DNA of 39,868 nt from assembly GCA_017537165.1 (NCBI GenBank), contig JAFYLI010000018.1:1-39868 (forward strand), in the 5' to 3' direction. This document shows positions 7,044 to 14,863 of the stretch, one piece after another. The position numbers and the translations under genes are program-made. Position 1 is the first letter of the stretch. Each line of letters opens with the position of its first letter. This DNA comes from Oscillospiraceae bacterium (lineage in GTDB: Bacteria; Bacillota; Clostridia; Oscillospirales; Oscillospiraceae). The notes below the pieces were generated by a model. The model saw nothing but the letters and a program-made list of their open reading frames with translations. It did no database searches and was not told the origin of the DNA.

Positions 7044-8336
7044 TTAGCCCGGCAGGTGCTCTTTATAGCCTTCTTCGTCAAAGGTTATTGTGGTCTGGAA
7101 GTATTCGCCGTTGCGGAAAACTTCAAGAGTAGCACTGTCGCCTGCCACGTAATTTTTCTTGGCGAGGATAAGGTCGGAGCTGGACTTTATTACCGCATCG
7201 TCGATCTTTACGATAATATCGCTTTCCTGCAGACCTGCAGTCACAGCGCAGCTGTCCGCGTCGACTTCTACGATAAACGCACCCTCGACCCAGTTATAAT
7301 ACTCTGCAATAGCCTGAGTTACGGTTCTGACGGTAATGCCCATATATGCCTTACCGCGAACGAAGCCGTACTGGATAAGGTCATCAACGATCTCCATAGC
7401 ATCCTCGATGGGAATTGCAAAGCCAAGACCTTCAACACCGGTGGAGGAATACTTGGCGGAAGCGATGCCTATTACCTCGCCCTTATCGTTGAAAACGGGG
7501 CCGCCGGAGTTACCGGAATTTATAGCAGCGCTGAGCTGGAACATTCTGATGCTTACATTGGCTTCAACGGGGATCTCACGGTCAACTGCACTGACAATAC
7601 CGTCGGTAAGGGTATAGGTCAGTTCACCGAGGGGGTTACCGATAACGTAAACGTCCTGACCTACGACGAGGTTGCCGCTGGTATTGAGCACCAGTGCAGG
7701 CAGATTCTCTGCCTCTACCTTCAGCAGAGCAACGTCATTCTCAGCTTCTTTACCTACGATGACGGCTTTGTACTTATCGCCGGCGTAGGTGGTTACATTG
7801 ATTTCAAGGTCGTTTTCGTCGGCACGCTGAACAACATGGTAATTGGTGAGGATATAGCCGTCGGTGGAAATAATGAAGCCGGAGCCGCTGATAGCGGAGC
7901 TGCTGACCTGACCGAAAATATTGACAGCGGTAACGTCAACGGTAATACCTACGCAGGAGTTGACCGCCATATTATAAAGTTCGGGGGCAGAAAGAGACTC
8001 GCCGGTATAGGCACCGCTTGCCTCGGGAGCGTTATCACCGTCGGCTATCTGAGTATCAAGAACGATGCCGGAGGACGGGATCTCGGGAGTTTCAACGGGT
8101 GCGGGGGTTCCGTCAGGTGCGGGATTTCCCTTATCGGGAAGAGGCTTTGCGCTGCCGGCGCTTGTAACGGAAAGGCCGCTCATGCTTGCCACGAGCACAC
8201 CTACACCGGTACCTGCAGCGGCTGCAAAGATAACGAAGGCCAGGCAGAGCGCAATTATTCTGCCGTTCTTTTTATTTTTAGGTCTTTCAGGCTGACTATA
8301 GCTGTCATTGCCGTAATTTTCGGGTTTATAATCCAT
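7044..8336 (-). CDS. HtrA/DegP-like membrane-anchored serine protease with PDZ domain
   Basis: This 430-residue protein has a cytoplasmic tail rich in Pro, Asn and Lys, one transmembrane helix near 20-45, and a low-complexity Pro/Ala/Gly linker. The trypsin-like domain follows, with TNYHVV (His), NDVALLKVE (Asp) and NSGNSGGPVFN (Ser). A C-terminal PDZ domain starts near 335. HtrA proteins degrade or refold damaged secreted proteins at the outer face of the membrane. The start is set at 8336 because GAGGAGG lies 8 bases upstream; an in-frame ATG at 8369 would translate that site. It is monocistronic between a terminator and its own promoter. Confidence 0.92.
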   Translation of the reverse strand: MDYKPENYGNDSYSQPERPKNKKNGRIIALCLAFVIFAAAAGTGVGVLVASMSGLSVTSAGSAKPLPDKGNPAPDGTPAPVETPEIPSSGIVLDTQIADGDNAPEASGAYTGESLSAPELYNMAVNSCVGITVDVTAVNIFGQVSSSAISGSGFIISTDGYILTNYHVVQRADENDLEINVTTYAGDKYKAVIVGKEAENDVALLKVEAENLPALVLNTSGNLVVGQDVYVIGNPLGELTYTLTDGIVSAVDREIPVEANVSIRMFQLSAAINSGNSGGPVFNDKGEVIGIASAKYSSTGVEGLGFAIPIEDAMEIVDDLIQYGFVRGKAYMGITVRTVTQAIAEYYNWVEGAFIVEVDADSCAVTAGLQESDIIVKIDDAVIKSSSDLILAKKNYVAGDSATLEVFRNGEYFQTTITFDEEGYKEHLPG

Positions 8337-8403
8337 TATACGTTCCTCCTCGGGAAGAAGTTTACCCATTTTGAGTGATTGCTATTAAGATACCACAGAA
8401 TTA

Positions 8404-8432
8404 TGTATAATTCATGAATTGATTTCCAACAA
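8404..8432 (-). promoter_or_regulatory. Promoter of the HtrA-like gene
   Basis: On the minus strand TTGTTG (8427-8432), 17 bases and TATACA (8404-8409). An alternative TG-G-TATCTT extended -10 lies slightly further downstream near 8388-8396. Both are within 100 bases of the start. Confidence 0.45.
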
Positions 8433-8460
8433 TTTTTGAACAATACTTCTTAAAGGCCCG

Positions 8461-9087
8461 TTAAGCATCTATTTTTATGCCTTTCATAGAGGCTTCAAGG
8501 GCGTCAAGGCTGGGGTAGCCGTAAAGCTTTGCGGTATTTTCCACTATCTTCACGGAAAGATTTTCACCTTTCTCCTTTGCTTCGCGGGTATCGCGAAGGC
8601 AGAGAACCAGCGTAGGCTGGGAGTAGGTGAGCAGCTCGCTGTAAAGATAATTATCTATTGCCGCCCAACGTCCGCCCTGCTGAGAGGTCTGGGGACGTCC
8701 TACGCCGGAAACCAGAGGATATTTCTCCGCTTTCTCCTGCGCCCATACGGCGTGCATTTGGGCAATTTCATCCACTATATCTGTTTTTTCGGGGGTAATG
8801 GGAGGCAGCATGACCTTGATGACTTCGTATTCCTCGGGATAGGTAACGCGCATCATATAGCCATACTTGAATGCGACCAGATTTTCACCTCTGCCCATAG
8901 CTTCGCGCAGGTCGGCGCGGTAGCTGTCGAGAGTGTCCATAGCCCATATCATGTGCTGGCTGCGGCGCATTATCTCAAAAGTGGGCCAATCGTCCTGACA
9001 AGATGCACGGCCGCCGTTATTCTGAGTGGCGGTGAACATTCCCCATTCAAGGCGGATAACTTCGTTTATGAGTTCCTCTCTGGTCAT
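8461..9087 (-). CDS. DUF4125 family protein
   Basis: This 208-residue protein is recognised by the N-terminal block EWGMFTATQNNGGRASCQDD followed by TFEIMRRSQHMIW, the signature of DUF4125 as I know it. It is soluble, helical and rich in Trp, Tyr and Met, and has no signal or membrane segment. Its function is not known. It lies 12 bases after the DUF4037 gene and has an AAGGAGG site 8 bases before the ATG. These two families are usual neighbours, so they probably act together. No catalytic motif is evident; the conserved GGRASCQDD could be a binding site, which is a guess. Confidence 0.8.
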   Translation of the reverse strand: MTREELINEVIRLEWGMFTATQNNGGRASCQDDWPTFEIMRRSQHMIWAMDTLDSYRADLREAMGRGENLVAFKYGYMMRVTYPEEYEVIKVMLPPITPEKTDIVDEIAQMHAVWAQEKAEKYPLVSGVGRPQTSQQGGRWAAIDNYLYSELLTYSQPTLVLCLRDTREAKEKGENLSVKIVENTAKLYGYPSLDALEASMKGIKIDA

Positions 9088-9099
9088 GGTTATTCCTCC

Positions 9100-10026
9100 T
9101 TATTCGCTCCAAAGGGGCAGGCGGCGGAGAGTATCATCCTTTATGCGGGACTGGATCTCGGGGCCGTGGTCAAGCAGGAAGTCGGAATTGGAGCTGGTGA
9201 GGCCTTCCTTCTTGAGCTGCTCGATAATGACTTCGGAGATCTTCTCGATTATCTGAGCGGAGGCACGGACTTCGCTTGCGGAAATGAAGCCGTCCATATA
9301 CATTGCTACCTCTTCGCCAAGGATGGGCAGGGTCTTGAGGCTGCGGTGAGCCCATTTATAGAAGGGGCAGTACTTGTGGTTGATAAGGTGAACCATGGAG
9401 CAGGCATCCTTCATGAATTCGGATGCTGCCATCCATGCGGCAACGTACTCACCGCGGCGCATGCAGCGGGTATAGTTATACTGGCCGGACTGAGCCATGC
9501 TCATGCAGCGGGCAGCCATCTTCTTCATGCGCAGTTCCTCGGGATACTGACGCTGGAGGATCTTGCGGAACTTGGTGAAGCGGCCAAGCTCGTCGGAAAA
9601 TACCTCGCCGTTGGTTGCGATGGAGAGGTTTACTTCGGGGATCATGCGCCATTCCTGAATGGTTGCGGGAACGCGGTCAAGGCCGATGAAGCGGGAATAG
9701 AATCCGCCTACGGTGAAAACACCTTCGCGGCCGTCGCCGTACTGGCTCATGTTTACGCCCTGATAGCCCTTATACTCCTTGGTAACGGTCTCCATGAACT
9801 TCTGCAGATCGCGGCCAAATTCCTCAAAGTCCTCGGCGGTGAGCCAAATCTGTACGCGGGGGCCAAAGTCGTGATCCTGGCTTATCTCATCGTCGAAACC
9901 GTAGCACTCGGAGCCGTCGCCTACAAGGCCAAAAGCCATTTTATCTATCTTATCGCCAAACTTTTCTTCTATGGCAGGACGAACGATGTCCTCATAATAT
10001 CCTCTTGAAAGTTCCAGACCCTTCAT
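9100..10026 (-). CDS. DUF4037 family protein, nucleotidyltransferase-like
   Basis: This 308-residue protein carries GDGSECYGFDDEISQDHDFG at about 37-56. That fits the polymerase-beta nucleotidyltransferase pattern G-S-x11-D-h-D. A helical second half contains MRRGEYVAAWMAASEF and a HKYCPFYKW segment like the C-terminal helical domain of aminoglycoside nucleotidyltransferases. It may therefore transfer a nucleotide to a small molecule or protein; this is inference, since the family is annotated only as DUF4037. AAGGAGG lies 7 bases before the ATG. It is the first gene of a two-gene unit with DUF4125 and has its own promoter just after cobC. The context gives no further hint. Confidence 0.8.
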   Translation of the reverse strand: MKGLELSRGYYEDIVRPAIEEKFGDKIDKMAFGLVGDGSECYGFDDEISQDHDFGPRVQIWLTAEDFEEFGRDLQKFMETVTKEYKGYQGVNMSQYGDGREGVFTVGGFYSRFIGLDRVPATIQEWRMIPEVNLSIATNGEVFSDELGRFTKFRKILQRQYPEELRMKKMAARCMSMAQSGQYNYTRCMRRGEYVAAWMAASEFMKDACSMVHLINHKYCPFYKWAHRSLKTLPILGEEVAMYMDGFISASEVRASAQIIEKISEVIIEQLKKEGLTSSNSDFLLDHGPEIQSRIKDDTLRRLPLWSE

Positions 10027-10079
10027 ATCGGGACCTCCTTGTATATGTTAATACGTTTTTGTTTTTAATCTATCAGACA

Positions 10080-10108
10080 ATTATACATCAAATGCACTTA
10101 AAATGCAA
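10080..10108 (-). promoter_or_regulatory. Promoter of the DUF4037-DUF4125 unit
   Basis: On the minus strand TTGCAT (10103-10108), a 17-base spacer and a perfect TATAAT (10080-10085). The -35 directly follows the cobC stop codon, so the pair can be transcribed apart from the cobalamin operon; no terminator separates them. Confidence 0.7.
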
Positions 10109-10684
10109 TCATAGCTCACGCAGGACTCGCAGATGCTCGCCTTCGGGTTCCACCACATAGCCGCAGCAGTTTTTGGTCTGCCAATCGTAGTAGCCTCTTT
10201 CGGGCAGGCCAAGGGCCGCAAGAAGCGTCATTATGGTGCCGCCGTGGGCCACCAAGGCTATCTGCTCGGAATAATCCTGCAGCATTATGTCAAGAATCAT
10301 CTTGCCGAAGCCCTCAAGCACGCGCTCCTTTACGGTCATAAGGCTTTCGCCGCCGGGTATGGGGCCGGTGCCGCTGCTTTCCAGCCAGGCAATATAGTCG
10401 GGATCGTCCTTCAGTTCTTCGTAAGTTTTATACTCAAACTTGCCGAAGTCAGTTTCCTGAAGGCCGTCGATGATTATGGGAGTTTTTCCCGGGAAAAGTA
10501 TTTCTGCCGTTTCGCGGCAGCGGAGCATGGGGCTGGAGTAAACGAGGTCGGGCATAAGCAGGAACTGAGCCTTCTGCTCCGCCAGTTCTATGCCCTCGGG
10601 GCAAAGGCCCTCGTCTGTGCGCCCAACGTAACGGCGCTGAAGATTTCCCGCCGTCATGGAATGACGGATAAGCATTATTTCCAT
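10109..10684 (-). CDS. cobC: Histidine phosphatase, probable alpha-ribazole phosphatase
   Basis: This 191-residue protein of the phosphoglycerate-mutase-like superfamily has the phospho-accepting MLIRHSMT motif near residue 4 and VAHGGTIM near 148. By its place at the end of a cobalamin operon it most likely removes the phosphate from alpha-ribazole-5'-phosphate or adenosylcobalamin-5'-phosphate (CobC role). From sequence alone a general phosphatase cannot be excluded. The start at 10684 follows TAAGGAG by 7 bases; the frame is open further upstream into the preceding gene, but that part lacks a site. The gap to the short cobU-like gene is 11 bases. Confidence 0.8.
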   Translation of the reverse strand: MEIMLIRHSMTAGNLQRRYVGRTDEGLCPEGIELAEQKAQFLLMPDLVYSSPMLRCRETAEILFPGKTPIIIDGLQETDFGKFEYKTYEELKDDPDYIAWLESSGTGPIPGGESLMTVKERVLEGFGKMILDIMLQDYSEQIALVAHGGTIMTLLAALGLPERGYYDWQTKNCCGYVVEPEGEHLRVLREL

Positions 10685-10695
10685 ATTGTTTCTCC

Positions 10696-11064
10696 TTACT
10701 TTATCCGCAGGGGGAGGCCGCAGAGGATACGCTCCACGCTCTCTGCTTGCTTTGCCAGCTCGCAGCAGATGCGACCCGTGCGCTCGCGCCATTCGCGGTC
10801 AAAGCGCTCCACGGGAACGACACCGCAGCCCAGCTCGCGGCATACAATGATTATATCGGGGTTAGCCTCGCAAATCTCCGCCACGATAGCTTCGGGTTCG
10901 ATGCCTTCGCGCAGGCAGCGGGCAACTTCCTCCTCAAGGCCGTAAAGCAGGCGGGCGGACTTTGCCGCTGCCAGCTCGCCCGTCATTTCCTCGGGAGCTA
11001 TATTATAGGCCGCGGCAGCGTAATCGCGCTTGCCCTGAGCCTTTCCACCTATTATAAGACGCAT
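10696..11064 (-). CDS. Short CobU-like protein (cobinamide kinase/guanylyltransferase homologue)
   Basis: This 122-residue protein begins with a P-loop, MRLIIGGKAQGKRDYA. It ends with ELGCGVVPVERFDREWRER.GR and VERILCGLPLRIK, the C-terminal half-pattern of CobU. Compared with about 175-190 residues for CobU it lacks the middle part with the guanylylated histidine (RHxxR). The longer CobU two genes upstream has that histidine but a divergent C-terminal block. This short form may retain only part of the reaction or work with the long one. AAGGAG overlaps the cobS stop and gives 8 bases of spacing. Family placement is good; the activity is uncertain. Confidence 0.75.
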   Translation of the reverse strand: MRLIIGGKAQGKRDYAAAAYNIAPEEMTGELAAAKSARLLYGLEEEVARCLREGIEPEAIVAEICEANPDIIIVCRELGCGVVPVERFDREWRERTGRICCELAKQAESVERILCGLPLRIK

Positions 11065-11076
11065 AGCTATGTCTCC

Positions 11077-11844
11077 TTAAAAAATCTTTTGGGCCAGCAC
11101 GGCAAAGGCCACGCAGACCAGTTCACAGAGCTGGAGGAACCAACCCGCAGTATCGCCCGTGATACCGCCGAACTGACGGTAGGCAAAAACGCGGTAGAAG
11201 CCGAACATCACCAGTCCGCCCACAAGGGCAGCAGCGCCTGCGGTTGCGCCCAAAAGCACCATAGCCACGGCGGCGACAAGCGCCCACAGCACCATGACCA
11301 CACGCACATTCTTGCTGTCGGCAGCCTTGGAGAAGGTGGCAAGCAGGCCGCCCGTACGGGCATTTTTAAACGTAACCACGCCGAAACCGCTGAAAGCGCG
11401 TGAAAGAACGGGGATAATCGCCAGCGCAGCCATTGTTTTTACGTTCAGTTCCGCTTCCGTCCAAAAGGCCACGTAAACCAGCAAATATGCGCAGCAGGAA
11501 ATTACGGCAAATGCACCCGCCGCGGAATCCTTCATTATCTCCAGCTTACGCTCGCGGCTCTGGTGGGATGCCAGCGCATCGCAGCAATCGCAGAAACCGT
11601 CAAGATGTATGCCGCCGTTTACAGCAACGGGCAGCAGCACCGCGCCCACGGCGAAGAGCAGCGCGCCAATATTCAGCGCGGAGCAGAAAAGATACCACAG
11701 CACGAGGATAATGCCTTCAAGCAGACCCACAACGGGGAAAAAGCCCATAGCGTAAGCCATATTCTCGTCCTTCCACTCCACCTGCGGCATAGGCACGCGG
11801 GAATACATAAGGAAAGCCATGGCCAGGGAACGCAATATTCTCAT
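11077..11844 (-). CDS. cobS: Adenosylcobinamide-GDP ribazoletransferase (cobalamin synthase)
   Basis: This 255-residue integral membrane protein has about six or seven hydrophobic helices. It carries the conserved HLDGFCDCCDAL motif near residue 65, where acidic residues bind metal, and an FGGITGDTAGW segment near 213. CobS joins activated cobinamide to alpha-ribazole(-phosphate) at the membrane, the last assembly step of the cobamide. The start at 11844 overlaps the cobU stop as ATGA, and AAAGGGGAAG lies just upstream within cobU, so the two are translationally coupled. The overlap decides the start against an in-frame ATG at 11880. Confidence 0.93.
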   Translation of the reverse strand: MRILRSLAMAFLMYSRVPMPQVEWKDENMAYAMGFFPVVGLLEGIILVLWYLFCSALNIGALLFAVGAVLLPVAVNGGIHLDGFCDCCDALASHQSRERKLEIMKDSAAGAFAVISCCAYLLVYVAFWTEAELNVKTMAALAIIPVLSRAFSGFGVVTFKNARTGGLLATFSKAADSKNVRVVMVLWALVAAVAMVLLGATAGAAALVGGLVMFGFYRVFAYRQFGGITGDTAGWFLQLCELVCVAFAVLAQKIF

Positions 11845-12362
11845 TTCTCTTCCCCTTTCCACTTGATAGGAATGCCGCACACCACTTCGTACACGAAGTC
11901 CGCCTTGGCAGCAATGCGGCGGTTTATCTCGGCCAGCACGGCAAGATATTTTTCGGTAAGCTCGGGATAGTCAACGCCGTCGCCGAAAACCTCGTTGGTA
12001 ACGATGACCACGTCCTTCGCAATACGGCAAAGGCGCTCCACACCTTGCATAATGCGCTCTTCCACGCCCTCGAAGCCGATTTCGCCGAAGCATTCGTTGG
12101 CGCAGAGGTTTGACATACATTCCAGCAGAGCCAAGCAGCCTTCGGGTATCTCTGCCTGAGCAAGACCCGTTGGGCATTCAAGGGTATCGAAGCCCTTTTG
12201 GGCGCGCATGGCACGGTGGCGCGCCACTCGCTTCTCGCCCTCTTTGTCATAGACCTGCATGGTGGCTATGTACAGTCTGTTTTTATTTTCCGCGGCCACT
12301 ACAAGACTTTCGGCAAATTCCGATTTACCCGAAGCCGAGCCGCCGGTTACTACTGTGAGCAT
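11841..12362 (-). CDS. cobU: Adenosylcobinamide kinase/adenosylcobinamide-phosphate guanylyltransferase
   Basis: This 173-residue cytosolic enzyme has the P-loop GGSASGKSEFAE near residue 6 and VARHRAMR near 45, whose His carries the GMP intermediate. TNEVFGDGVDYP lies near 124, with a C-terminal EVVCGIPIKWK. It phosphorylates adenosylcobinamide and then activates it with GTP to the GDP form used by CobS. The start at 12362 follows TTGAGGT by 8 bases; an earlier ATG at 12416 lies in the intergenic repeat remnant and has no site. It overlaps cobS by 4 bases. Confidence 0.9.
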   Translation of the reverse strand: MLTVVTGGSASGKSEFAESLVVAAENKNRLYIATMQVYDKEGEKRVARHRAMRAQKGFDTLECPTGLAQAEIPEGCLALLECMSNLCANECFGEIGFEGVEERIMQGVERLCRIAKDVVIVTNEVFGDGVDYPELTEKYLAVLAEINRRIAAKADFVYEVVCGIPIKWKGEEK

Positions 12363-12393
12363 TGATTTTACCTCAAATTCGAAAATTATATAA

Positions 12394-12457
12394 TCCGCCT
12401 CGCGGACGCACCTCATCAGACAACTTCGTTGACAGCTTCTCCCCGAAGGGGCGAAGC
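12394..12457. repeat. Half copy of family 1 palindromic repeat between cobT and cobU
   Basis: It has the hairpin TCCGCCTCGCGGA, then CACCTCATCAGACAA and a small stem AACTTCGTT. The usual right end GCTTCTCCCCGAAGGGGCGAAGC follows. Only the right half of the family is present. Because it sits inside the cob operon, it is transcribed and could affect message stability or the relative output of cobT and cobU. Confidence 0.7.
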
Positions 12458-12468
12458 CGTGATTTGGC

Positions 12469-13527
12469 TTACGTCAAATGTTCGTAAGCGTCGATGTTTA
12501 TATCCTCAAAGGTGCTCATACCCTCATACACTGCCAGCGCCATATCCAGCAGGGGAATAACAGCCACCGCGCCTGTGCCTTCGCCAAGGCACAGATCCGC
12601 ATAGAGGAAAGGACGGGCGCCCATAGCTTCCGTTACGAGGACACCTGCAGGCTCCTTGGAAGCGTGGCTGGCCAGCACATAATCTGCCGCAGCAGGGCAA
12701 ATGCGCTGCGCCACGATGGCGGAAACGCAGGAAATAAATCCGTCTGCCAGCACGGGGATACCGAATACCGCACCGCCTATGAACACACCCGCAAGCCCCG
12801 CAATATCTAAGCCGCCCACCTTGGCAAGGACGTCGATGGGGTCGTTCTTATCGGGCTTATTGAGCTCTATTGCGCGCTCAATGGCGCCTATCTTCTTTTT
12901 AAGACCCTCGCTGCTCAGTCCCGCTCCGCGGCCCGTTACCTCGGCAGGTTCTTTATCCAGCAGGACGGAAGTGATGGCAGCGCTGGTGGTGGTATTGCCT
13001 ATTCCCATTTCGCCGGTCGCAAGGAGGGTATATCCCTCTTCGGCAAGCTCACGGACGATATTGATACCCACTTCGATTGCGCTAATGGCCTCTTCGCGGC
13101 TCATTGCAGGGCCAACTGCCATATTGTCGGTGCCTCTGCGAATCACCCTCTGACGGATTTTATCGCCCACAACGGGACGGCACACACCGATATCCACGGG
13201 CACAACGTCGGCACGGGCGGCGCGAGCCATACAGCACACGCTGGTATCGCCCGAGGACATATTCTCGGTTACCACGGCGGTAACCTCCTGTCCAGACTGG
13301 GTAACACCTTCGGCAACGACGCCGTTGTCCGCGCACATAACTACCACGGCGCGCTTATTTATATCAAACTTTGAACTGCCCTTCATGGCTGCCATGCGGC
13401 AGACAGCTTCCTCCATAAGGCCAAGGCTGCCAAGAGGCTTGGCTATGCTGTCCCAGCGCTTTTTGGCAGCTTCGTAGGCCGCCTTATCGGCAGGCTTAAC
13501 GGCAGCTATCGCTTCATTAAGAGTCAT
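12469..13527 (-). CDS. cobT: Nicotinate-nucleotide--dimethylbenzimidazole phosphoribosyltransferase
   Basis: At 352 residues it is the usual length of CobT. Visible marks are RWDSIAKPLGSLG near 25, FDINKRAVVVMCADNGVV near 53, and a GEMGIGNTT block near 172. LCLGEGTGAV near 313 contains the catalytic glutamate. It makes alpha-ribazole phosphate from a lower-ligand base and nicotinate mononucleotide. It is the first gene of the five-gene cobT-cobU-cobS-(short cobU)-cobC operon. No bza or bluB gene is here, so the base may come from elsewhere in the genome or be scavenged. No cobalamin riboswitch is seen upstream. Confidence 0.95.
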   Translation of the reverse strand: MTLNEAIAAVKPADKAAYEAAKKRWDSIAKPLGSLGLMEEAVCRMAAMKGSSKFDINKRAVVVMCADNGVVAEGVTQSGQEVTAVVTENMSSGDTSVCCMARAARADVVPVDIGVCRPVVGDKIRQRVIRRGTDNMAVGPAMSREEAISAIEVGINIVRELAEEGYTLLATGEMGIGNTTTSAAITSVLLDKEPAEVTGRGAGLSSEGLKKKIGAIERAIELNKPDKNDPIDVLAKVGGLDIAGLAGVFIGGAVFGIPVLADGFISCVSAIVAQRICPAAADYVLASHASKEPAGVLVTEAMGARPFLYADLCLGEGTGAVAVIPLLDMALAVYEGMSTFEDINIDAYEHLT

Positions 13528-13592
13528 TTGTATTCGCTCCTTTTTGCGGGCGGGCGCAATTGCCCATAGTAATCCACTATATCTATTTTCAT

Positions 13593-13621
13593 ATTATATA
13601 CAAAAGTAGATTGCTTGTCCA
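13593..13621 (-). promoter_or_regulatory. Promoter of the cobT operon
   Basis: On the minus strand TGGACA (13616-13621), exactly 17 bases and a perfect TATAAT (13593-13598). The leader is only about 60 bases long, too short for a cobalamin riboswitch. Its -35 abuts the -35 of the divergent promoter. Confidence 0.8.
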
Positions 13622-13650
13622 TTGCCTTGGAGCGCAAAATCTATTATAAT
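13622..13650 (+). promoter_or_regulatory. Promoter of the TIM-barrel gene
   Basis: TTGCCT (13622-13627), 17 bases and a perfect TATAAT (13645-13650), 23 bases before the ATG. It is back to back with the cobT promoter with no base between the -35 elements, so polymerase or a regulator bound at one should affect the other. Confidence 0.8.
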
Positions 13651-13673
13651 GTGCCCGAAAAGGAGCTGAGACC

Positions 13674-14645
13674 ATGTATCGACTCATAAACGCCGTGAGC
13701 GAAAACACAATACTTTCCCAATACGAAAACTCCGCCGCCCTTGAAGCCTATATTAAATCCTGCGGCTGCGACGGTCTGGAGGTCATTCGCTGCGGCGAGG
13801 ACGACAGAAAAATAGTTACCCCCGACATGGTCGTGGGCTGCCATCTGGTATTTTACTCCGACTGGGTGGACTTTTGGCTGGGCCGTCAGGACAGACTTCA
13901 GTATAAATTCGGCAGTCCCGAGGTAGTGAAGCAGATGTATATGTGCGATAACCGTGACGATTTCATCGCTCAGTTCAAGGCCGACATGGACTACGCTCAG
14001 CGCATGGGCGCAAAATATGCCGTTTTCCACGTTTCCGACGTTTCCATCGATGAGGGTTACACCTATACATGGGAGCACACGGACAAAGAGGTCATCGACG
14101 CATCCGTTGAGCTGCTGAACATCTGCACCGACGGCGCGGATTATTCATTCGAGCTGCTTTTGGAAAACCTCTGGTGGAAGGGTTTCTCCTTCACCGATCC
14201 CGACCTTACCAAATACATGCTGGACAAGGTGCATTACGAAAACAAAGGCATCATGCTGGACACCGGCCACCTGCTGAACGCCAACACCTCCATCCGCTCT
14301 CAGGCCGAGGGCTGCGACTACATCCACCGCTGTCTTGACGAGCACGGCGAGCTTTCCAAATATATCCGCGGAATGCATCTGCATCAGTCCGTCAGCGGCG
14401 CTTATGTGGAAGAGGCAATCAAAAATCCCCCTCCCCATGACTTCGATTATTTCCGCAGTTTCGCCGAGGCCTACGATCACATTCTCACCATCGACACCCA
14501 CAAGCCTTTCACCGACCCTGCCGTGCGCGGCGTGGTTGAAAGAATTGCTCCCGAGTACCTTTGCCATGAACTTTCGGCAAAGGACAACGATGAAAAAGCA
14601 GAGTTCACCCGCCTGCAAAATGCTGTTCTTGACGGGAAAATATAA
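13674..14645 (+). CDS. TIM-barrel protein of the sugar phosphate isomerase/epimerase type
   Basis: This 323-residue soluble protein resembles the xylose-isomerase-like/AP-endonuclease-2 barrel family. Candidate metal residues are the glutamate in FELLLENLWW near 162, the MLDTGHLLN motif near 198-206 and MHLHQS near 241. The DTGH and HLHQ words are typical of that family. Substrates of such proteins are usually sugars or hydroxy acids; none can be named here. AAGGAG lies 8 bases before the ATG. It is monocistronic and shares a tight divergent promoter with the cobalamin operon, which hints at linked expression but not at a known step. Confidence 0.75.
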   Translation: MYRLINAVSENTILSQYENSAALEAYIKSCGCDGLEVIRCGEDDRKIVTPDMVVGCHLVFYSDWVDFWLGRQDRLQYKFGSPEVVKQMYMCDNRDDFIAQFKADMDYAQRMGAKYAVFHVSDVSIDEGYTYTWEHTDKEVIDASVELLNICTDGADYSFELLLENLWWKGFSFTDPDLTKYMLDKVHYENKGIMLDTGHLLNANTSIRSQAEGCDYIHRCLDEHGELSKYIRGMHLHQSVSGAYVEEAIKNPPPHDFDYFRSFAEAYDHILTIDTHKPFTDPAVRGVVERIAPEYLCHELSAKDNDEKAEFTRLQNAVLDGKI

Positions 14646-14686
14646 GGCGTCTCAAGGAGAATTTTGCAATTTTTACATTCATGGCC

Positions 14687-14706
14687 TGCAGGAATGCCTG
14701 CATTTT
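14687..14706 (+). terminator. Weak terminator after the TIM-barrel gene
   Basis: TGCAGG-AATG-CCTGCA followed by TTTT, nested in a second short inverted repeat ATGGC (14681-14685) and GCCAT (14707-14711). The stem is short, so termination may be partial. Confidence 0.5.
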
Positions 14707-14763
14707 GCCATAACTGTATAACTTGTTCAATTTTATTCAATTTAGTTTGTGGCATTTCATATA

Positions 14764-14792
14764 TTTACATGATTAAACAAAAATGGTAGAAT
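14764..14792 (+). promoter_or_regulatory. Promoter of nifJ
   Basis: TTTACA (14764-14769), a 17-base spacer and TAGAAT (14787-14792) preceded by TGG, an extended -10. The surroundings are very A/T-rich, and the leader to the start codon is about 65 bases. Confidence 0.7.
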
Positions 14793-14863
14793 CCTTTTAT
14801 AGTGCCTAATAGCGCTTTTTACTCAGATAATAAAAAATTTCCTATATATATGGAGGTATTTTT

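Noticed and set aside
13528-13600. Cobalamin riboswitch before cobT
   Set aside because: The leader between the promoter and cobT is only about 60 bases and lacks the B12-box word and paired core, so there is no room for one.
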